Positions 9,972-16,740 of a stretch of DNA of 16,740 nt are shown here, piece after piece. Below the pieces are notes generated by a model. The model made no database searches, was not told where the DNA came from, and saw nothing but the letters and a program-made list of their open reading frames with translations. Each line of letters starts with the position of its first letter. The stretch's first letter is position 1. Source of the stretch: Apodospora peruviana (taxonomy: Eukaryota > Ascomycota > Sordariomycetes > Sordariales > Lasiosphaeriaceae); assembly GCA_033439685.1 (NCBI GenBank), contig JAUEDM010000022.1:1-16740 (forward strand), written 5' to 3'. The translations under genes and the position numbers were made by a program.

Positions 9972-10716
9972 TGCGACGGTCTGGCAGTGGTATACTGATG
10001 CACTGGGGGAAATGAGAGGAATAGAGAACCTTGAGTCTATTCCCGCAAGAGAATGGAGAGTGATGGATGGTAAATCAAACAGGCTGGAAAGAGAGGGACA
10101 GGCAGGCAGGTATACTTATACCTGGAGCTGAAGACGACAAGATTGGAAGAGTCCGACGCGCGGTTCAAGTTGTGATACCTTGGATGCCTGTCTTTGGAGG
10201 TCGCTGCCTGCAGTCACAAGGACCAATTGGAACGGAATTGGTGCTCTGACTCGGGGGCGGTCTTAGCTTCACTTGAGCGTGTCAACAACTGCTTCCCAGA
10301 ACGGCTTGTTGGAAAGGTGATGTTGATTGCAGACGACTTCAAATTCGAGGGGAAAGTGAAGTCAGTTCTGCGCCTCCACAACCGTTTGACTGTCGACAGG
10401 CGATGCACGCCACGCAATTTCACGGCGGCCTCAACCAATTACTGTGAGGATGCCCCTCTTTCGTCGATCATCGCATGGATGGCTGCTTCTACAGAAAAGT
10501 CGGTCATGAAGTGACTGGACTCCAGGCAGCAGTGACTCAAAATTTGGTGACAGCTGGTTGGTCAGTCTGGGTCCTCCAATGACGAATCGGGCATAGTGGA
10601 CGCCAAGCAGAGAGTCTGGGAAACTGCTCAAGTGTGCAAAAGACATCACAAACCACTCTAAGAAAATATGCCTTGCCGGCGTCTAAATTTATTGATCGTT
10701 TTTGAAAGGAAATTTG
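9972..10716. promoter_or_regulatory. Upstream region of the DUF4139 gene
   Basis: This is the left part of the intergenic region between the divergent DUF4139 and proline-rich genes, up to the MITE. It should hold the DUF4139 promoter and 5' UTR. A perfect inverted repeat, CAGGTATA-CT-TATACCTG, lies at 10107-10124, about 140 bp upstream of the start codon. Open frames here look random. Confidence 0.45.
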
Positions 10717-10718
10717 TA

Positions 10719-10900
10719 CATCATTCCACGGTCAATAGAGGAGCCCTGGTAGTGACCCAACATGGGCCGGGGAAATATACAACAAAGCCCTCAAACTATC
10801 TGGTAAAAGGCAGTTTCAAACCCTAATGAATTGATTATCGAAAGTCAATACAGGGGGTTCTTGCAGGTACCAGAGGTTGATTACTTACCGTGGAATGGTG
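10719..10900. mobile_element. MITE copy 2 (diverged, inverted relative to copy 1)
   Basis: A 182-bp element is flanked by TA (10717-10718 and 10901-10902). The left end reads CATCATTCCACGG and the right end is the complement of CACCATTCCACGG. Its plus strand aligns with the complement of 5343-5538, including an internal match around AACATGGGCC and ATATACA and the right-hand terminal 27 bases with a few differences. Within the right terminus the differences all have C/G here and T/A in copy 1, the direction expected if copy 1 lost C by mutation. The left inverted repeat is more degraded than the right. There is no coding capacity. Confidence 0.88.
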
Positions 10901-10902
10901 TA

Positions 10903-11358
10903 ATCACCTTTCTCGGTACGGATTAATGGAGTGAAAGCTGGTTGTCGGGACGAAGTTGGGAGTCCCGGGTGCCAACACCGAGCTGAGGCCCACAAGAGCT
11001 TTTGAAGCTGTTTGGAGCTTTGACTTCAACCTGTCACGCTTGTCCCAACTGCTATGGGACCACGTGGGGGAAGCTTCAAGGTTGCCCCGCAAATGCTGCC
11101 ACATCGATCCCCAACCTCCCAGGCCCCGCCAAAATTGACACGACATGTAATCTTTTTTGAGCCCGAACTGCCCTCATGGTCGACACTTCAATGTTGACTT
11201 GCAGAGAACATGGTTTTTCAACCAGACACCTGCTAAAATACAACTGAGACTGGATTGACGACAACGCCAGCATCTGAATTACCCTCTAGCATATCCTTCA
11301 CTTTCATCGTATCAAGCTTTCCAGGAGTGTGAGTGAAGGAGAAGGAACATTAGCACTC
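10903..11358 (+). promoter_or_regulatory. Upstream region of the proline-rich protein gene
   Basis: About 450 bp lie between the second MITE and the start codon at 11359. The region presumably holds the promoter and 5' UTR. The last 60 bases before the ATG are mixed with short pyrimidine runs. No TATA box or other site is convincing. Confidence 0.4.
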
Positions 11359-12539
11359 ATGGCCACTCAGTCTCAACAACCCGCACCGATGCCCTCATAC
11401 GGCCCGCCGCCAATGTCCTTGCCAACTCCATCGTACGACGAGCCTCCGCTGCAGTCCGGCAACAACGGTTCCTCATATAAGCCTCTCCCTTCAGGCGGTC
11501 CGGACCCAGCAGCAGCATACAAACCGCCGTCGCAGAATCCCAACATGGAAGTGACACCATACCGACCTGCCCTTCCGCCCTCTCAGCCGTCTATTGGACC
11601 GGATCCGTCAAAATGGCCTGCGCCGACGAGCGCCAACGAGTATGAAGCCGCAGCATACAACCGCCCACCGCTTCCTCCCTCGGGCTTGTCGTACGGCGGT
11701 CTGCCACCCGTCACCAGCTCTTTTCAGCCAGGAGGAGGGGGGCCGCCAGTCAACACAACGGCGCCGTCGTTCCCTCCACCGCCAAACGCACAACAACAGC
11801 TTCCGCATGTGGGCTCGACGGAACAGATGCCCGGACCGGCCGCACACGGCATGATGTCCACGTCCCAGACCTCGTTACCGTTGGCGACAACCACCACCGC
11901 AAAAGGCGGCATCAAAGACACGAGAACCACCACCGAGTTTGCCTTGCGCGAGTACATGAGCCTTCAGCGGGCGCGCCGGACAGCTCAGTCATCCAAAGGG
12001 GAAACCGGTATCGATGAGCGTCTGCGCATCCAGGCGTCGACGGTGCTGGGTGATTTGCAGACCTTGAGACAGGAGGTGGCCGATTTCGTCAAGGACGCCG
12101 AATCCCACCGCTGGAGGCGCTTTCTCATCGGCGGTGCTATGTAGGTTCACGAAAAAAAGGCACTGTGTGATCATGTAACTAATAATGTTCTAGTGCATCT
12201 TTCATCCCCCTGGTCAAGAAACTCTTTCCCCGATCAAGCAGGCATCCGGAGGAGAGTCCAGCGTCAAATGACACCGAGTACGCGTTCCGCAAGAGCAAAT
12301 CGCTGATTTCCAGGATCTTGGACGCTACCCGGAGACCGGGCATCGCGACGGTCGCTTTTTTTGTGTTTGCCGTGCTGTATGTTTTCCAGAACGAGGTGTC
12401 GTTGCGGGTGGCGAGGACGGTGTCCAAGCGGCTCAAGAGGCTGAGTTCCAAGGTCGAGAGGGGCGAGGAGGAGATTGATGAGGTCGATCTCAAGATGCTA
12501 CAGGGCTGGCGGTGGAGGGTTTTGATGTGGAGTGAGTAA
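11359..12539 (+). CDS. Proline-rich protein with C-terminal membrane segment, unknown family
   Basis: I do not recognise a named family. Exon 1 is 11359-12140, the intron is 12141-12193 (GTAGGT, ACTAAT branch, TAG; 53 nt), and exon 2 is 12194-12539, for 375 residues. The ATG at 11359 is the first in the frame. Residues 1-190 are low complexity, rich in P, S, G and Q with repeated PPPSY/KPP-type motifs and probably disordered. Residues about 195-252 are charged and helical (TTTEFALREYMSLQRARR, then a heptad-like segment to WRRFL). Residues about 254-268 are mildly hydrophobic, and 310-326 (GIATVAFFVFAVLYVF) are a good membrane helix. A basic and then acidic tail of about 50 residues follows. 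This suggests a membrane-anchored protein with a long cytosolic N-terminus; which organelle is unknown. A GTGAGT donor just before the stop leaves open an alternative last exon reaching 12807. Confidence 0.82.
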
Positions 12540-13414
12540 TGCCAACTTGGTGTAAACGGCTAGTATCAATGTGGCAGTGTTGGTGTGGGCTATGCGCACA
12601 CGTGAGACGGGCATGGTGAAATATTTATATTACTCTGGAAAGGGAAAGAGATCCCAAGAGCATGGCCAGCACCACGTAAATAGTGGTGGTCTGGACCCGT
12701 ACGTGGGACAGACTAGCCCAACGTGCGCCTGGGCCATCAGGTGGCCCAACATTTGGATGACGAGGAGGTTGGACTGTCTTCCTTTGTACTCAAGCATGAC
12801 GATATGAATGATGAAAGTTCTGGATTTCTTTATATATGTATAATGTTAGCTTTTGAATACGCTGTTTATACATGATGCATACGCCCGTTCAAGAGATTGA
12901 CGGCGGCGGACTCTTTCGCTTGTAGAGGCCACTGTCTATTCAAACCAGTAGGCGTCAAAACGGGTTTGAAAGACTGGATGCGAGGTCGTCCTTCTCGTCC
13001 GATATTGAACACTGCACTCATCATATCCGATGCTACAGCAGCACTTGGCATGCATCCATGAGTGGTGAGTTGGATATGATAGAGACGGGATTAACTTTGA
13101 ACAAGTCTTGCCAATGACCCGGCAATCTTTCGGGCAGTGCTACAGTAGTAGAGGGTCACAACTCACGGCAAAGCACGACAGATAAGACGACATGCTTCTA
13201 TTACTGAAAGCACCCAGGCCGCTACAGGTTACTGCCACTGCGAAGCACACTTGCAGATATCCTACGTCATTCCACATCACACACGGAATCCGGTGCAGGG
13301 CCAGGAGAGAAGCTGGCCCGACCGATTCCGTCGGAGGTCTGAGGCTAGCAAGCAACACCAGCAAACGAGACAAGAGTTCGCTACGCCATCTACCACCAAC
13401 TTCAGCAACGAGGA
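12540..13414. other. Intergenic region
   Basis: This holds the 3' UTR of the proline-rich gene (AT-rich with TATATATGTATAA near 12830-12843) and then non-coding sequence. Overlapping open frames in all three plus frames at 13190-13470 have no recognisable motif. If 12571-12807 is an alternative last exon of the upstream gene, the transcript extends further. No RNA or repeat was seen. Confidence 0.4.
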
Positions 13415-13885
13415 TGACGGGGCGATTGCCCGCCCTGTTCCCGGCCGGGGAGTAATCGCTCCGAATTAAGCGCCCGAATCCGCACTTCCAATATTGAAAA
13501 GATAGGCAATCATGCACAGCCAACGCAACTTTCGCAGCCCATCATTGATCCAGAAATCACAATTACAGACTGCGACCCAGAGGCTACACCCGAAACTCTG
13601 GCAAGAGCAAACGAGATTGTGGACCGTAAGGCGCAGAAGTTCGGGTACACCCTACACAAGATGGCAGAAAACTGGACGCATACCAGAAAGCTAAATAGGA
13701 GAATTACCGTTAACATATTAGCGAGAGAAATAGAGAGCTCGACACTGGCCTGTATCCCGCCATTTATTCTATATCGTCAGAATCATGATGTAGTGGAGAA
13801 CGACCATCGTGAAGATGGAGCAGCGGTGAAGAACTACAACTTACCAATACCTACCTATCAGGTAGCCAAGCACTTGCCAGTCTGA
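13415..13885 (+). pseudogene. Unidentified open frame, possible exon or gene remnant
   Basis: A frame is open from just after a TGA near 13412 to the TGA at 13883-13885. It has no ATG until the middle (13661, in HKMAENW). The middle part looks protein-like: PIIDPEITITDCDPEATPET, a charged helix-like run (ARANEIVDRKAQKFGY), then KLNRRITVNILAREIESS. The lack of an upstream start suggests an internal exon or a decayed gene fragment. No family is recognised, and it may be chance. Confidence 0.25.
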
Positions 13886-14349
13886 ACAAGCAAGGCGAAT
13901 ACCGGTATCCCTCCTTCACCTGTTGGTCCAGAACGGGAAACTGGAAATAGTTTAACCTTTATGTTGGTAGCGACCGTCGTGAAAGTAATCCGGCAATCGG
14001 AAACTGCATAACTCTCGACCATCGTAAGCGAGGGTGGTCTTCATTGTCCAGTTCGTCTTTACGCTATGTGACGACGGCAATGGATTCCGCGGCCGAAACG
14101 AATAGTTAAGCATAGAAAACAGCACTGTGAGACAGCCATGCAGTGATATATTGCCATTAGGAAGTGGCGAAAGAAAGCGAGTACGACGTTCAGTGCCAGT
14201 CGGTTCAGACTCTTACATGCCATTCCCAGGCGGAAGTCCGTCCAGCCTGCAGTCACTGTTCGTGAACCTAGCCTTTCAAGCAATATTGAATAAAACAAAA
14301 GCGAGTAGTTAAGGCAGTGAGTAAATACGTAATTAACCTTGGTAAGTAT
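13886..14349. other. Intergenic region
   Basis: This stretch lies between the doubtful open frame and the 3' end of the minus-strand gene cluster. No coding frame, repeat or RNA is convincing. It would contain the 3' UTR of the minus-strand gene ending at 14350. Confidence 0.45.
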
Positions 14350-14955
14350 CTAGGTGGGAGCCTTGTGCCCGGGTAGCTTGAAATCTCGCACATCGAGACA
14401 AAACTTGCCAGAGGAGTCCCCATCACGAAGTTTATGAAGAGTCCCCGTCACCCGCACCGGCATCACCCCTTGGGCAGCCGAATCCATCGCCGCCAATGCC
14501 TCGGCGAGCCGCTGATATGCGCCAGCCTCGGCGTCGGATATCGGTCTCGGGGCCCTGGTCGTAATATCCCATTTGAGCTGGCTGTGTTGCCGGAACGGCG
14601 CGAGACGCAACTGCGGCCCCGCCGCCAGCGTCAGCGTCATCTGCTCCTCCGAGTCCCCGCTCCTGGCCTTGCTCGAAAGCACACCAGAGACGGTCGTCTC
14701 GATACCTCGCATCTCGTACGAGCCGTTGACCGTCTGCGCAAACTCCTTCCGCCACGCGTCAATGTCTGGCAGCAAGTCCTCCTGCTTCAGGTAAACCAAG
14801 GCGACCGCGTCGGCTTGGTTCGCCACCGGGCAGACGACGTCGATGTCGCTCATCCGGCACAGCGCATCGTGCGCCCCGCCCCAGCAGGGACCGAGACCGT
14901 AGGGACACACTGGTGTGATGCCCACGACGACGGGCGGGCGATCCCGTTCGGCCAT
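14350..14955 (-). CDS. Small cysteine-containing protein or C-terminal domain of the adjacent copper-radical oxidase
   Basis: This open frame has 201 residues from an ATG with a good context (ATCATGG). No signal peptide or membrane segment is seen. The first 60 residues contain GITPVCPYGLGPCWGGAHDA with cysteines at 17, 24, 33 and 42, followed by an alternation of helix and strand ending in ADAVALVYL. This resembles the beta-alpha-beta layout of heavy-metal-associated domains (inference from pattern only). Residues about 75-200 look beta-rich (YEMRGIETTVSGVL, MTLTLAAGPQLRLAPF, VRVTGTL, FCLDVRDF). The frame is also open about 90 nt upstream of the ATG. The gap to the oxidase frame's stop at 15008 is only 52 nt on the same strand, too small for separate fungal genes, so it is likely the C-terminal part of that gene with the connection broken by a frameshift in a Q/S-rich linker. 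A separate gene remains possible. Confidence 0.65.
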   Translation of the reverse strand: MAERDRPPVVVGITPVCPYGLGPCWGGAHDALCRMSDIDVVCPVANQADAVALVYLKQEDLLPDIDAWRKEFAQTVNGSYEMRGIETTVSGVLSSKARSGDSEEQMTLTLAAGPQLRLAPFRQHSQLKWDITTRAPRPISDAEAGAYQRLAEALAAMDSAAQGVMPVRVTGTLHKLRDGDSSGKFCLDVRDFKLPGHKAPT

Positions 14956-15007
14956 GATCCTTTCCTGTTGCTCGGCCAGGTGGGGCTGGCTGGTGGTTTC
15001 GATGCTA

Positions 15008-16603
15008 CTACCGCCATGAGCTTCTGCTGCGCAGAGTAGCCATATGTCCCGACAATTTGGCTACGCTGCTGCTGCTGCTGCTGCTGATGCTGGTACTAGC
15101 TGATGAAGATGATGCAATGCGCATGATTCTGCCCACGGACGGCACGCGTTGCTTGTTTAGGACGAAGAGCATGTAATGGCCTGGGGGTGCGAGGTTCGCG
15201 TTGGCAGGCGCCGGCACCGTGAGATTTGTACCTTCCTGGCTGAAGCCCTCGAGGAACATGAGAGACTGGTTCATGTTGCAACAATGCGTGACGGAGCCCA
15301 GACGAACCCAGCTTATCTTGTCGATCGGATCGTCCGAGCCGAGGATGACGGAGAACTGCTCGCCGTAATACACGAGGTCTGAAGGTGTGTTCACGATGGC
15401 CGGTCGGGGTCCTGATTTGTGTAGGTAAGGCGGCTCAAAGAACTGGGCGTTGGTGAGGCAGTCGCGGTAGTGATACCCCCGTACTCACCGCTTCCGGCGG
15501 ACATGACCCGTCCGTCGGGCAGTAGCAGGGCGGTGCCGTGGTAGCAGCGGTTGAAGTTCTCGGAGGCCATGTCGGTCCATTTGTTGGCGACGGGATCCCA
15601 AAGCTCGGCCTGGTGCACCGTGGCAGAGCTGTCCAGGTTGTTGAAGCCGGCACCTTTGGTGCCTCCCGTCACCATCACCGACCCGTCGGGCAGCACCGTG
15701 GCGTTGAACTGCTTGCGCGGTATCTTCATGTTTGTCGATGGTGATGAGGTCCACTGTGGGCTTTCGCCGTTCAGGTCGATAAACTCAACCATTTCGGTCG
15801 GTCCTTGACTCTCCTGTTCTCCACCGCCAATGTACATGATTTTTCCCGTGTCGTACTTGACCGAAGGACAGTAGTCACGGAGCCGGGCCTGACGCTCGGT
15901 CTTCGCATCTATCCACGCACCCGCGATTTTCGACTTCATTGACCTGCTTCTTGACGTCGAGGTCCAAAAACCACGACCTTGGCTGTGGCCCTGCCATGAA
16001 AATCTTGCCTTTTGGAGTGAGATGCACCCGCGGATAGAGGGAGAGAACTCCGGCGCCCTCGGCGCGAGGGTCGGCTACTTCGGTCCAGGGGTTGGGACGC
16101 GACGTGTCCGAAGACCAAATTTGCGAGATGTTGTTGGGGGTGTAGCTCTCCAAGGCACCCGACATGACAATCACGCGCCCATCAGGAAGGGGCAGGGCCG
16201 AAGGGTACCAGCGACCGCCGTTCATAGGGGCCTTGGGGGTGAAGGTGTTGGTGGCTGCATCGTAGGTGCAAGCATGGGTGATCCCTTTGCCGTCTGTGAG
16301 ATGACCGCCGACGATGAGGAGCTTGCCATCGGGAAGAAAGCAGTGACCTGCACAGAAGAGATTTACAGGATTTCCATTCATGTCGAGCGGCTCATTGGCC
16401 GTGGGCGTGCTCGTTCCGGTTTGGGGATCCCAGACGAAGGCCCTGGTGAAGTGCTCATCGAGCGACGCTTGGTTGATTGGGCCCTTTGGATCCGCACGCC
16501 GGCCCCAGTACAGGACTTTCCCTGTCGGCAGCAGGCTAACGTGGACGGCGACGTTGCTGAGTTCGATTGGGTCTGACCAATGGCCCACAACCTCTTCTGC
16601 CAT
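15008..16603 (-). pseudogene. Galactose/glyoxal-oxidase-like copper-radical oxidase (Kelch propeller + DUF1929), frame broken twice
   Basis: Such enzymes oxidise alcohols or aldehydes with O2 to give H2O2, using copper and a Tyr-Cys radical. The ATG at 16603 has a good context (AAAGATGG). Frame 1 runs 16603 to about 15931, frame 2 to about 15478, and frame 1 again to a stop at 15008. One extra base at about 15927-15931 and one missing base in the CCCCC run (15476-15480 on plus) account for both shifts. Six propeller-type repeats ending in GG or G are visible (LPDGKLLIVGG, LPDGRVIVMSG, GKIMYIGGG and so on). Equivalents of all five galactose oxidase active-site residues are present: Cys84 (NLFCAGHC), Tyr133 (RWYPSA), Tyr-His in NRCYHGT (15538-15543), and His in SVTHCCNM (15284-15286). 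DUF1929 follows. No signal peptide is seen, unlike secreted AA5 enzymes. No intron fits either break. The substrate is unknown. Confidence 0.88.
15065..15085. repeat. (GCT)7 trinucleotide repeat in the oxidase linker
   Basis: Seven perfect GCT units on plus read as CAG on the coding minus strand. In the current oxidase frame they encode serine; in the next frame they encode glutamine, followed by RSQIVGTYGYSAQQKLM. The repeat lies just after the DUF1929 domain and just before the downstream 201-codon frame. Confidence 0.95.
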
Positions 16604-16740
16604 CTTTCTTTGCTTCGGCTTGAATGGTGTTAATATCTTGTGGTCGAGAGTGAGACTGACGTCTCTCAGGTATTAAAGGGGGGAGGAAAAGAAGTAACTC
16701 GGGTCTTCCGGGGCAATGGTGATGGGGGACCACTCTCCAG
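16604..16740 (-). promoter_or_regulatory. 5' flank of the copper-radical oxidase gene
   Basis: This is the 137 bp upstream of the oxidase ATG. On the minus strand there is a TATA-like TTTAATA (about 16671-16677) behind a C-rich and pyrimidine run, and a CRE-like TGACGTC (16657-16663 on plus). These sites are plausible but short, and no function can be shown. Confidence 0.3.

Noticed and set aside
14434..15039. 201-codon plus-strand frame rich in Arg, His and Pro
   Set aside because: It is the antisense shadow of the GC-rich minus-strand frame at 14350-14955.
15431..15486. GTGAGT to CCCAG as a 46-nt intron explaining the second oxidase frame change
   Set aside because: The length gives the wrong phase, and it would delete the plausible DCLTNAQFFEPPYL segment; a one-base gap in the G run fits better.
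15927..15945. GTCAATGAAG as an intron at the first oxidase break
   Set aside because: Ten nucleotides is far too short to be spliced.

Overview
The window looks like nuclear DNA of a filamentous ascomycete, most likely a Sordariomycete (the class is an inference from overall protein style). The evidence is short introns of 50-90 nt with GT/GC donors, CTAAC/CTGAC-type branch sites and AG acceptors. Genes are separated by 1-3 kb of non-coding DNA, and they belong to families typical of fungi. There are no operons, rRNA or CRISPR arrays, and I found no convincing tRNA.

Layout, left to right. (1) 1-374, minus strand: the 5' part of a PTH11/SAT5-like 'fungal rhodopsin' membrane protein, running off the left edge. 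(2) 2087-4101, plus: a seven-exon APC-superfamily amino-acid/GABA/choline permease whose frame is broken by five single-base indels; splice sites and motifs are otherwise intact. (3) 4102-7337: a gene-poor stretch with a 323-nt almost pure pyrimidine tract and a 196-bp TA-flanked MITE. (4) 7338-9971, minus: an intact three-exon DUF4140/DUF4139 (mucoidy-inhibitor-A-like) protein of 841 residues. (5) 9972-11358: a divergent promoter region holding a second, diverged and inverted copy of the same MITE. (6) 11359-12539, plus: a two-exon proline-rich protein with a C-terminal membrane segment, family not recognised. (7) 12540-14349: mostly empty, with a possible exon or gene remnant at 13415-13885. 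(8) 14350-16603, minus: a galactose/glyoxal-oxidase-like copper-radical oxidase (Kelch propeller plus DUF1929) broken by two indels. It is followed after a CAG-repeat linker by a small domain that may be a copper-binding-like C-terminal extension.

The most notable pattern is that frame breaks fall only in the permease and oxidase genes, while the genes between them are open throughout. Either these two genes are recent pseudogenes or two patches of the assembly carry indel errors. The candidate for unusual biology is the copper-radical oxidase joined or adjacent to an unrecognised cysteine-containing domain. The genes show no evidence of forming one pathway.
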